Made by a program: the position numbers and the translations under genes | Notes under the pieces: model-generated | The model's database searches: none | Seen by the model: only the letters and a program-made list of their open reading frames with translations | What the model was told of the DNA's origin: nothing | Source: CAYRJA01 sp964424455 | Lineage (GTDB): Bacteria > Bacteroidota > Bacteroidia > Chitinophagales > UBA10324 | Direction: 5' to 3' | Assembly (NCBI GenBank): GCA_964424455.1 | Contig: CAYRJA010000101.1 | Coordinates: forward strand, 1-11,963 | Length of the DNA: 11,963 nt | Shown: piece by piece, positions 1 to 6,359 of the stretch | Position numbering within the stretch: position 1 is the first letter of the stretch | Layout of the letters: every line of letters starts with the position of its first letter

Positions 1-565
1 TCTGAAAAGAAGACAGGTAAAATTCATATCCTGTAATGGATTTAATTTGATGGGGATTGAGAAGGCGATTGGTGATTTGAGTGATCGCATTGGATAACTC
101 AGACAGCGTTTTATAAACCTTATTTTTCATTTGGCTTTTAATCACTCTCCAGATTTGTTCTGCCGGATTTAATTCAGGACTGTAGGAAGGAAGAAACAGT
201 AAAGCCATGTTTTTAGGTATGACTAATCGTTTGGCTTTATGAAAAGCGCCATTATCTAAAAACAATACCTTGAACTCGTCAGGATTAAGTAGAGAAAATT
301 CATTAAGAAAAACCTGAAAGGTGTCCGTATTACAGTAAGGCATCTCCAACATTAGACTGTCTCCGGTAATGGGAGAAAAAGCGCCAAACACATACTGATT
401 CTCAAAACGATGTAGATACGGACAAATCGGTTTAACCCCTCTGGCAGTTAAAGCTCTGCCATTGCGGGTGAACAATCCAAAACGGCTTTCATCCTGAAAA
501 TAAATATTGAAAGAGTGATAACGATCCCTATTTTCTTTGGCTATTTCGGCGAGGATGACCGGAGT
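1..565 (-). CDS. IS630-family transposase, downstream frame (DDE catalytic domain), partial
   Basis: In the -1 frame relative to the upstream part, this stretch is open from the A run to the window edge, about 188 residues. It has the DDE_3 catalytic signatures in order: QDESRF (first Asp), LFLDNGAFHKAK (second Asp) and LPSYSPELNPAEQIW (Glu). A TAA closes this frame just inside the A run and no ATG follows for about 75 codons, so it should be made only as a fusion by -1 slippage. Fusing at the A run gives about 351 residues to the edge, the usual size for IS630 transposases, so only a few codons are likely missing. The triad is intact, so the element may still be active. That is inference. 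Confidence 0.85.
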
Positions 566-1053
566 TTTTTTTTAAACTCAGTAATAGCTTGTTCGCTCTT
601 ATGAATGTGACTTTTGCGGGCTACTTTGAGTTTGGCGCCAAAATGTTTCTTTACATACGCATGGATAGTTATGTACTTGATTCCCTTGATGAAATGTTCA
701 TCTACCCACTCTTGTAATTGTTTAAAACTACTAAATGCATCGTCTGCGCTGTGTAGCCGCTTTTGTATCGCCTGGTGAACTTGTGGAGTAATAACCTCTC
801 TGCGTTTACCGCCCCGGTTATGTTTGAGTAAGCCGTCAATACCCTGCTGACGATAAAGTGTCCGCCACTTTTGGATACTGTTTGGGTTAACTCCTACCTG
901 TCGAGCCAATTCAATTTTAGAAAGCGGTGTTTTGCTCTTCTTTATCGCCAGCAACATCACCACTCTGCTTCTCAGCGAAGCAGGTTGTTTCTTCAACAAG
1001 CTCTGTAGTTGCTCTTTGCTTTCTTTGATATTTAATGTAAGTGCATTTGCCAT
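541..1053 (-). CDS. IS630-family transposase, upstream frame (DNA-binding region)
   Basis: This frame gives 170 residues and ends at a TAG (541-543). It carries the N-terminal DNA-binding part of an IS630-type transposase: a helix-turn-helix around residues 45-70 (ELARQVGVNPNSIQKW), the typical basic GGKRR linker, then a second winged-helix-like region (residues about 90-140). It has no catalytic residues. Near its end it reads GAG TTT followed by nine A residues (plus-strand 565-573), and the catalytic domain continues in the -1 frame, so the last few residues after the A run are probably not in the active protein. The ATG at 1053 is preferred because no other in-frame ATG occurs before residue 48 and a TATATTTG box lies directly upstream. 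Confidence 0.85.
   Translation of the reverse strand: MANALTLNIKESKEQLQSLLKKQPASLRSRVVMLLAIKKSKTPLSKIELARQVGVNPNSIQKWRTLYRQQGIDGLLKHNRGGKRREVITPQVHQAIQKRLHSADDAFSSFKQLQEWVDEHFIKGIKYITIHAYVKKHFGAKLKVARKSHIHKSEQAITEFKKKLRSSSPK
565..573 (-). promoter_or_regulatory. A9 slippery site for -1 frameshifting in the transposase
   Basis: Nine consecutive A residues on the coding strand are read as three AAA codons in the upstream frame. Slipping back one base gives ACT CCG GTC, which is the first codon series of the DDE frame. Either ribosomal -1 slippage or transcriptional insertion of one A would give the same product. No strong downstream stimulatory hairpin was evident. Confidence 0.75.
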
Positions 1054-1057
1054 GCGG

Positions 1058-1088
1058 CAAATATAATACTTTTAGACTATTTATGAAA
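1058..1088 (-). promoter_or_regulatory. Candidate Bacteroidota promoter for the transposase
   Basis: On the minus strand a TTTC (3 of 4 to TTTG; plus 1085-1088) is followed after 19 bases by TATATTTG (plus 1058-1065), a full match to TAnnTTTG. The box ends four bases before the ATG at 1053, so transcription would begin at or next to the start codon and leave almost no leader. Confidence 0.5.
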
Positions 1089-1110
1089 TAAAATTGGTAT
1101 AATGTTTCTT

Positions 1111-1188
1111 ATGAACACATCTTTTATTTACTTTACTTCTTTGGTTGACGAAGAGATCCGAAAAGGAAATCCTCCTGCAACAAAATGA
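1111..1188 (+). repeat. Diverged direct repeat, copy 1 (possible 25-residue coding relic)
   Basis: This stretch aligns with 2352-2426 over about 75 bases. Shared blocks include TTTATTTACTT, CCGAAAAGGAA and TCCTGCAACA. It is open from an ATG at 1111 to a TGA at 1188 and ends in SLVDEEIRKGNPPATK. The other copy ends in SSIDGEFRKGSPATE followed by TGA. The peptide pattern is kept better than the bases, so both are probably remnants of one coding 3' end. I do not recognise the parent protein. Confidence 0.55.
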
Positions 1189-1191
1189 TAA

Positions 1192-2145
1192 TCAATTTTT
1201 ATGAACGTTTCTATCCACCTTGTTCTTTATTGGGGGGACTGTTTGCAGATATTGATAAATAGCATCTGCCTCTGATTCGCTCAGCATAGTAAATGGTTTC
1301 ATAGGAGGGCGAGTAGTGGTACCATCCGACTTTAGCCCGAAACGAAACGCCCTTATAAAAGTCTCTTCAGACCAGTTCCCGATACCTGTTTCTTTATCAG
1401 GAGTAATGTTAGCAGAATATATGCCTTCGGGCATTTTATTCCCACCTCCTAAATAGCCGACAGAATTGGGTGGATAGTAGTAATCATTTTTTGAATAGTC
1501 TTGTGAGTGACAACTAAAGCAGTCTAAGTTCCACACTAAATATTTTCCCCATGCTACTTTATTGGTTGTATCGGGTTGGGGAATTGCATGGCTGGGATAG
1601 GGAAATGGCTTGAATGCAACAAGGCATAAAAGCTTTGCCAGAAAACTTGGCTCACATGGGCGATCAGGAGTGGGATCAGCAGTAACCATCGGATCATCGG
1701 AATGAAGAAATGAAATGATGGAAGCGATATCCTCGTCACTCATGTTCGGTAATTTTGCCATCCAGGGAGGGGCATATTTTCCGTTGCGCTTTAAGCCGGT
1801 ACGGAGCAGATAGATTATCTGACCGTCGGTCCAGTCGCCAATACCTACTGTTTTGTCCTGAGTTATGTTTTGAGAATACATTCCCCCAAAAGGAAGTTTA
1901 TGCTCGGGATCCATATCGCCTCCTGTAAGTTTTCCTGTAGTGCGGTCTTTGTGGCAGTCTGCACATAGCAGGTTGACTAATATTCTTCCTCTTTCCACTC
2001 TTGCAGGGGTAGAGGTGATTGTAATAGCCGGGTTTTCCGCTTTGTAAGTTGGGATTCCTCTTATTTCAATAGAGAGAGCAAATCCTCCGATAAGTACTAT
2101 GAGTACAATTATAACAATAAAAGAAATTTTGAAGAACTTTCTCAT
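1192..2145 (-). CDS. Membrane-anchored diheme c-type cytochrome
   Basis: The product is a 317-residue electron carrier, presumably periplasmic and held by an uncleaved N-terminal helix (residues about 5-25, very rich in Ile/Val). Two class I cytochrome c domains are visible. The first has CADCH at residues 61-65 and the second CFSCH at 209-213. Each is followed by the same block, G(M/I)YSxNITxDKxxGIGxW, near residues 88-105 and 241-257, and by a probable Met ligand in PPWM (129) and PPMKPF (282). This internal duplication is typical of diheme subunits that pass electrons from membrane dehydrogenases such as alcohol dehydrogenase. No dehydrogenase or oxidase gene is adjacent, so the partner is unknown. 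The ATG at 2145 places the helix at the N-terminus. A 47-base gap separates the helix start codon from the more AT-rich, gene-poor DNA upstream, and no clear promoter box was found there. Confidence 0.85.
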   Translation of the reverse strand: MRKFFKISFIVIIVLIVLIGGFALSIEIRGIPTYKAENPAITITSTPARVERGRILVNLLCADCHKDRTTGKLTGGDMDPEHKLPFGGMYSQNITQDKTVGIGDWTDGQIIYLLRTGLKRNGKYAPPWMAKLPNMSDEDIASIISFLHSDDPMVTADPTPDRPCEPSFLAKLLCLVAFKPFPYPSHAIPQPDTTNKVAWGKYLVWNLDCFSCHSQDYSKNDYYYPPNSVGYLGGGNKMPEGIYSANITPDKETGIGNWSEETFIRAFRFGLKSDGTTTRPPMKPFTMLSESEADAIYQYLQTVPPIKNKVDRNVHKN

Positions 2146-2261
2146 AGGGGTAAGATTTAAAGATTAAAGAACGAAGTATATATGTTTGTTATAATTAAAA
2201 GTGCTTTGTTTAAAATAAAGAAAAAAATTGCACCAACCATACTGCAGATATTTTTTGTCTT

Positions 2262-2330
2262 TTATTGTAACTGCCCGTCCACGACGGATCCTCCGCCGGT
2301 ATTTAGTGTACAACATCTGTCTTGCTATAT
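2262..2330 (+). repeat. Intergenic repeat of the CCGT-hairpin type, short copy
   Basis: This stretch resembles 3478-3580. Both have TTATT then CCGTyCACGmCG near the start, and both pass into (C/G)GGTATTTAsTGTA followed by a CTGT/CTTGCT-like tail. This copy lacks the roughly 30-base GC-rich centre present in the other. It holds a perfect 5-bp hairpin at 2275-2287. Both copies point the same way. They bracket the ribF remnant and the LamG gene. Confidence 0.5.
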
Positions 2331-2351
2331 CACTTTCTAAGCTATCGTTCC

Positions 2352-2426
2352 AATTAACATATCGTTTATTTACTTAGTTCCTCGATTGACGGTGAATTCC
2401 GAAAAGGAAGTCCTGCAACAGAATGA
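2352..2426 (+). repeat. Diverged direct repeat, copy 2 (frameshifted coding relic)
   Basis: This is the partner of 1111-1188. Here the reading frame is broken: NISFIYL lies in one frame and SSIDGEFRKGSPATE-stop in another, while copy 1 reads both in a single frame. It lacks the extra Pro codon of copy 1. It is best read as a decayed copy rather than a gene. Confidence 0.55.
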
Positions 2427-2550
2427 TTGCAGTGAATAATGAATATGTTAAACTGATGTATTACTGCCTGAAATAAAAATACCGGCATAGTAATTTATCT
2501 GAAAGGACAGATACAGCATATTTTAATATTACTGTAACAGTAAATCAATA

Positions 2551-2652
2551 GCAACATTAAAATGGCTGCGCACTGAAGAAAAATTTAATTCGCTTGATGA
2601 ATTGAAAGCGCAGTTAGGGAAGGATAAAGTAGAAGTATTGAAGATACTTTAA
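2551..2652 (+). pseudogene. ribF: Remnant of the ribF 3' end (riboflavin kinase/FMN adenylyltransferase)
   Basis: An open stretch ends in LRTEEKFNSLDELKAQLGK then DKVEVLKIL and a TAA at 2650-2652. This closely resembles the C-terminal helix of bacterial RibF, where a (L/I)RxExKFxSLxxLxxQLxKD pattern is usual. Only about 33 residues are recognisable. Upstream the frame is closed by a TAA at 2524-2526, and no kinase or nucleotidyltransferase domain is visible in any frame. The remnant therefore looks like the leftover of a deletion or rearrangement. It abuts the stop codon of the convergent LamG gene with no gap. Identification rests on recall of the family tail, so it is moderate. Confidence 0.6.
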
Positions 2653-3402
2653 TTACTCCTGTGACAAATATTTAATAGTCTCTGCATCCAACGCGTAGTT
2701 ATAAATTCTTATATCATCAATTTTTCCGTTGAAGAAATAATTTCTATCCCAGCCGCCGCCGTTTCCAATAACAAAGTGAGCTCCTGTACGGCTGAAAAAA
2801 GTATTCGGCTGATAATTATCAATGCCCTGCTGTAACACACCGTTCAGATATGCTTTAAGTTGAGCGCCATCTGCCGTAAAAGCAATGTGCTGCCAGGTAT
2901 TGAGTTCAATTTTAGCCGAAGCATTTAAGGGATCAACTCCATATACGGTTGCTCCGCCATTATCTATCCAATTATCAAAATTGAAAACTCTTCGGTTAAA
3001 ATGATTATCCAAACTATATTCAAAAGGTCCGTTAATACCTCGTTTGCTTAAAATACAAACCGGACTTAATGTATCTGTTACATTTACCCAGCACGAAACC
3101 GTAAACTGATTGTCTGGGAATGAACTACCTGCCAAATCTCCGAAATCAATAAAGGAGGAATCATTGCGGCTAAATTGCATCGCCTTGCCTTGTTCTCCAC
3201 GACGATTTATCGCAGGAATAACATTTTTTATTTCCATGGCATTATTTCCGCTCACAGAATCAAATCCATTTCCATCTAACGAAATATTAACGACTAAGCC
3301 ACTCGTGATGTCCGGAAGAGGTTCAACGGGCATCAATGAATGGTCGTTCTTACAGGCAAAAATTATTATTGAAAAAAGAAAATAAGGGAAGATGTTTTTC
3401 AT
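2653..3402 (-). CDS. LamG/concanavalin A-like lipoprotein
   Basis: The product is a 249-residue predicted lipoprotein. The N-terminus (MKNIFPYFLFSIIIFACKND) is a lipoprotein signal with the lipidated Cys at residue 17, preceded by IFA. After a short linker the rest is one LamG-like (Laminin_G_3) jelly-roll domain. Its signatures are GLVVNISLDGNGFDSVSGNN, FTVSCWVNV, WQHIAFTADGAQLKAYLNG and the C-terminal KIDDIRIYNYALDAETI. Such domains bind glycans or proteins at the cell surface, and no catalytic domain is attached. An ATG six codons further upstream (3420) is possible, but 3402 puts the signal peptide at the N-terminus. The neighbours are repeats and the ribF remnant, so they give no functional clue. 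The ligand is unknown. Confidence 0.85.
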   Translation of the reverse strand: MKNIFPYFLFSIIIFACKNDHSLMPVEPLPDITSGLVVNISLDGNGFDSVSGNNAMEIKNVIPAINRRGEQGKAMQFSRNDSSFIDFGDLAGSSFPDNQFTVSCWVNVTDTLSPVCILSKRGINGPFEYSLDNHFNRRVFNFDNWIDNGGATVYGVDPLNASAKIELNTWQHIAFTADGAQLKAYLNGVLQQGIDNYQPNTFFSRTGAHFVIGNGGGWDRNYFFNGKIDDIRIYNYALDAETIKYLSQE

Positions 3403-3477
3403 GAGTTTATAATGGAGCATTTAAGTAAGTCAATCAAACGCCTGTTCCTGAATCTTATTTTACGCAGATTAATTAAC

Positions 3478-3580
3478 TTTATTCTTCTCCGTTCACGCCG
3501 AGTCACTGCTGCCGTGCCTTGTGCGTGTGCGCAGGACTCGGCGGTATTTACTGTAACACTGTTTGATCCTGCTTTCATTT
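3478..3580 (+). repeat. Intergenic repeat of the CCGT-hairpin type, long copy
   Basis: This is the longer partner of 2262-2330. It contains a perfect 9-bp inverted repeat, CGCCGAGTC (3496-3504) and GACTCGGCG (3535-3543), around a GC-rich 30-base centre that is unlike its AT-rich surroundings. The downstream arm runs into GGTATTTACTGTAACACTG. It could be a palindromic mobile unit (REP or MITE-like). No transposase for such a unit is present nearby. Confidence 0.55.
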
Positions 3581-3588
3581 TTCCTCTC

Positions 3589-3727
3589 CCGCAGGGTTAA
3601 TTCCCGCGATGCCTTTTTGCTTTGGGGAATAACCCTGCGGTAATCAATGCGAGTATGGTAATCAACCGGAAACACTACTTTAGCTCTTGCAATGAGTAGT
3701 GTTACTACCTTGACCGCAGGGTTATCC
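3589..3727. repeat. Three-arm inverted repeat able to form two exclusive hairpins
   Basis: CCGCAGGGTTAATTCCC (3589-3605) is complementary, apart from one indel, to GGGGAATAACCCTGCGG (3624-3640). The same middle arm is also complementary to CCGCAGGGTTAT (3714-3725). The middle arm can therefore pair with either flank but not both. Inside the larger alternative lies a further perfect 9-bp stem, AACACTACT (3671-3679) and AGTAGTGTT (3695-3703). Confidence 0.65.
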
Positions 3728-3764
3728 TATCTTGCTTTTAAATCCATGCTCAGGACTCAACTAC

Positions 3765-3783
3765 TTTCGCCTATAAGGCGAAA
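3765..3783. repeat. Perfect 8-bp palindrome TTTCGCCT-ATA-AGGCGAAA
   Basis: TTTCGCCTATAAGGCGAAA is a perfect hairpin with a three-base loop. Related units follow: CCGGC-TATAT-GCCGG at 3794-3808 and TCGCC-TAAA-GGCGA at 3955-3968. The core CGCCTawAAGGCG recurs within 200 bases, which points to a repeat family rather than chance. Confidence 0.6.
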
Positions 3784-4042
3784 GGTTATCATTCCGGCTA
3801 TATGCCGGCTAAAGACCATCAGCCACTGTAAAATCACCATCTTTTGTCTCTTGACCTTGCTTCTCTTTATATTCCATTATCACTTCATCTATATTCCCCA
3901 ATGTGGCTACAAATTGGGATATCTACCATAAAATGTCTCCCCAAACTAAAGTTTTCGCCTAAAGGCGAGGGATTTACCTCCAGATGCTGACATTAACCCT
4001 ATGGGAGAGGAATTTGTTAAACAGAATCCCAGCACGAACAAA

Positions 4043-6247
4043 TCACTTCTGCCTCAGCGACGGATCAAGTTCATACGCACGGTTGATATACTGCTGCCCT
4101 TCTGCCTGCTGACCAAGATTCATGTAAGTAAAACCAAGATTCATATTAAGCTTGGCGCTGTTGGGGTTTACCTGAAGTCCGTTTCTGAAAGTCGCAAGCG
4201 CACTCTGGAAATCTTTTTTCATTGCATAGCCCACCCCCAAATTTTCGTACGCATCAATGTTGTTCGGATTTTTGACAATTGCAGTTTTCAGATAATAAAC
4301 AGAGGAGTCATACATGCCTTTATCCTTACCGTAAATCATCCCTAATTGATTGTATCCGTCACTTGAATTAACATCTATCTCAATCTCTTTTTTATAAGCA
4401 ACAATTGCCGAATCATACTCGCCTGCATTAGTATAAACAGCGCCCAACTGCGAATAAAGTTTTGCGTTTTTCGGTTGCTCTTTAATAAAATCTTTCAGTG
4501 CGATTATTTTTTTTGGCAAATCTGTCCAGTTGTTAAACAGTACCGTCATATTTTGAAGTGCATCACCATAATCCGGATTGATACGAAGCGCACTTTTATA
4601 CGCTTCAAATGCTTTTTCAAAATCCTTGTCGCCTTTCAGGTAAGCATTTCCAAGCAGCAGATAAGCATTGTTGTAAAGGGGATAAATTTTTATCGCTTTA
4701 TTCAGATAAATTTTTGCCTGATTAATTTTCTTTATTCTCTCTTCCTCCGAAGTATCCTTATCCGACTGCGCCAGCAACTCACCACCTGCAGCATTATTCA
4801 GTTTGGCGCTGTTGGGAGAGTTGTGAACATCGGTGAGAAAAAGAGTAAAGTTGTCTTTCCATACCGGATTACGAACAATCGTTCTGACGGCATATCCTCC
4901 TATAACTATTACCAGAACCGCCTGAATAATTCTGTTCCTGAAAAAGTTTGTATTGGCAAGTTTGATAGCTGTATCAAATTCCTTTTTGTTCTCTTGTTGT
5001 TTCAAACCCGCTGTCTGAAGTTTATACAATGGTATCCATGAAATCAGGTAAGCAAGCATTATGCAATAAGCCAATGAAGGCATAAACACAAACCGTTCAG
5101 ACATAAATGTACCGACCGGAAAAACCAGATTGGAAACAATAGAAAAAGTAAGTGCAAAAAATAAAATACAGAATGACAACAATGTCTTTTTTCTTAACTG
5201 TAACAGCGCTATTGCTAATCCTGCCACACATATAATAAAGCTGATAATAGTCCCTATACTATCAATATTATGAATAGCAATCTGATACGGATAGTAATCG
5301 TGTGTCAGCGTGATAGGCAATATCATCACTGATAAATATTTACCGAAAGTGAAAATAATTGTAGCGTATTTCTGCGCTACAGTCATTCCATAAAAAGGAT
5401 TGTTCATCAGCTCGGTTACTTCTTTATTGATAGAAGTATTGGTAAACGACTGACGAAGTATCAGAAAAACGGCAGAAGAAATAATCACTGCAGCCATTAC
5501 CGGTATGTAATCTTTAGTTGCGGATTTTCTGAAAAACCAAATCATCATTGGAATAACTAAAAAGAAAGTGATGGCATTTTCTTTCGATAACAATCCGAGA
5601 AAAAGGCAAACTGCTCCCCATATCAGATGATTCAATCTTTTTCCCTCATCTAAATATTTTAAAAAAAGATTGGCTGCTACAAGAGAAAACAACATGGAAA
5701 GAATTTCATCACGACCTTTAATATTTGCCACAGCTTCTGTATGAACCGGCAGCGCTATGAAAACAAGAGCAGCGATAAATGGCAGATGAACGAGATAGGA
5801 ATATTTTGTTTGCTGTAACAGCAACAATCTTTTCAGTAACAGAAAGATTAAAATACCTGTCAGTGCATAAAACAGAATATTAAAGAAATGACTCACTCCC
5901 GGACTCTTTCCGAAAAACTGCCACTCCATTGCAAAAGTTACCAATGACAACGGACGGTAGCGTCCTCCGGCAACCAGACTTTTTTCTTGTTTAAAAAATC
6001 CGAGAAAGGTGTCGTGCGTGAGAATATCTTTTATTCCCGCAAACCCCTTTTGGGTAAACATATTATCCGTAATTACAATCGCATCATCAAGCGTGTAATC
6101 ATGGCTGAGCGTATTGGCATAAAGAATAAAAGTGAAAGCCAACAGAATAATATAAACCCAGTGTTCTTTCAACTCGCCGGGCACAATTGCCGCAGCCGGT
6201 TTCTTTGGCGGGTTGGAACTTTTCTTTTGCTGCTTAGTGTTCTTCAT
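4043..6247 (-). CDS. TMTC-like GT-C glycosyltransferase with C-terminal TPRs
   Basis: This is a 734-residue polytopic membrane protein. After a cytoplasmic Lys-rich tail come a first helix (about 30-46) and a DD pair (residues 54-55, in TLDDAIVITDN), the usual place of the catalytic acidic residue in GT-C enzymes. Other segments resemble animal TMTC protein O-mannosyltransferases: LPVHTEAVANIKGRDEILS (about 166-184), KYLSVMILPITLTHDYYP (303-320) and FPVGTFMSERFVFMP (376-390). About ten hydrophobic helices end near residue 455. The C-terminus (about 478-734) carries five or six tetratricopeptide repeats, probably outside the membrane, which would present protein substrates. The likely role is transfer of a sugar from a lipid carrier to proteins; substrate and sugar are unknown. 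The gene is divergent from the aldehyde dehydrogenase gene and appears to be transcribed alone. Confidence 0.8.
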   Translation of the reverse strand: MKNTKQQKKSSNPPKKPAAAIVPGELKEHWVYIILLAFTFILYANTLSHDYTLDDAIVITDNMFTQKGFAGIKDILTHDTFLGFFKQEKSLVAGGRYRPLSLVTFAMEWQFFGKSPGVSHFFNILFYALTGILIFLLLKRLLLLQQTKYSYLVHLPFIAALVFIALPVHTEAVANIKGRDEILSMLFSLVAANLFLKYLDEGKRLNHLIWGAVCLFLGLLSKENAITFFLVIPMMIWFFRKSATKDYIPVMAAVIISSAVFLILRQSFTNTSINKEVTELMNNPFYGMTVAQKYATIIFTFGKYLSVMILPITLTHDYYPYQIAIHNIDSIGTIISFIICVAGLAIALLQLRKKTLLSFCILFFALTFSIVSNLVFPVGTFMSERFVFMPSLAYCIMLAYLISWIPLYKLQTAGLKQQENKKEFDTAIKLANTNFFRNRIIQAVLVIVIGGYAVRTIVRNPVWKDNFTLFLTDVHNSPNSAKLNNAAGGELLAQSDKDTSEEERIKKINQAKIYLNKAIKIYPLYNNAYLLLGNAYLKGDKDFEKAFEAYKSALRINPDYGDALQNMTVLFNNWTDLPKKIIALKDFIKEQPKNAKLYSQLGAVYTNAGEYDSAIVAYKKEIEIDVNSSDGYNQLGMIYGKDKGMYDSSVYYLKTAIVKNPNNIDAYENLGVGYAMKKDFQSALATFRNGLQVNPNSAKLNMNLGFTYMNLGQQAEGQQYINRAYELDPSLRQK

Positions 6248-6259
6248 ATTTACATGTAC

Positions 6260-6290
6260 AAAAGAAAGAATAAGAATATCATTTTCAAAT
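6260..6290 (-). promoter_or_regulatory. Candidate promoter for the TMTC-like gene
   Basis: On the minus strand a perfect TTTG (plus 6287-6290) is followed after 19 bases by TTCTTTTG (plus 6260-6267). The second box differs from TAnnTTTG at one defined base. The predicted leader is about 10 bases to the ATG at 6247. Confidence 0.5.
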
Positions 6291-6332
6291 TTTCACCTTC
6301 TGCGCCAACGGAATATTATCAAGCCGAAAAAC

Positions 6333-6340
6333 TATTTTTG
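6333..6340 (+). promoter_or_regulatory. Candidate -7 box for the paaN-like gene
   Basis: TATTTTTG fully matches the Bacteroidota TAnnTTTG box and lies 19 bases before the ATG at 6360. No TTTG box is found 19 bases further upstream, so the assignment is tentative. Confidence 0.4.
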
Positions 6341-6359
6341 ACCAATCCAATTTACACCC

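Larger units (their letters stand above)
1..1100 (-). mobile_element. IS630-family insertion sequence, nearly complete, cut by the window edge
   Basis: A two-frame IS630/Tc1-mariner-type transposase fills this interval. The far end of the element lies outside the window, so the terminal inverted repeats cannot be paired and the boundary is approximate. The near end should fall between the start of the transposase gene (1053) and about 1100, where similarity to another intergenic stretch (around 2342) begins and which therefore looks like host sequence. IS630 elements usually insert at TA, and several TA dinucleotides are present there. No target duplication could be verified. Confidence 0.8.
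2146..2550. other. Gene-poor stretch with repeat copies and no intact gene
   Basis: No convincing intact gene lies between the cytochrome start and the ribF remnant. The stretch holds a small perfect hairpin (CCGTC-CAC-GACGG, 2275-2287) inside a repeat shared with 3478-3580, the second copy of the 75-base repeat (2352-2426), and an imperfect palindrome TTACTGTAACAGTAA near 2529-2543. Stop codons are frequent in all frames. Confidence 0.6.
3403..4042. other. Gene-free stretch rich in inverted repeats
   Basis: The roughly 640 bases between the LamG gene and the TMTC-like gene contain several short open frames in both directions, but none has a recognisable domain or a start signal. The dominant content is inverted repeats: 3496-3543, 3589-3640, 3629-3725 with a nested 3671-3703, 3765-3783, 3794-3808, 3897-3918 and 3955-3968. 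Such density fits either a cluster of small palindromic repeat units or a structured RNA. No T-rich run placed as in a good terminator was seen. Confidence 0.6.

Noticed and set aside
3412..3675. Short open frames on both strands across the GC-rich hairpin repeat
   Set aside because: Their translations simply follow the repeat sequence, with basic low-information residues and no start signal.
3692..3931. A 79-codon plus-strand open frame among the palindromes
   Set aside because: It begins inside a hairpin arm, runs through several inverted repeats, and matches no recognisable family; the repeats explain the region better.
3589..3972. A possible CRISPR array or integron attC-like series
   Set aside because: The repeats differ in sequence, length and spacing, there are no uniform spacers, and no cas or integrase gene is present.
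4475..5041. A 188-codon plus-strand open frame
   Set aside because: It lies antisense within the TMTC-like gene, has no domain or start signal, and is explained by that gene's codon pattern.
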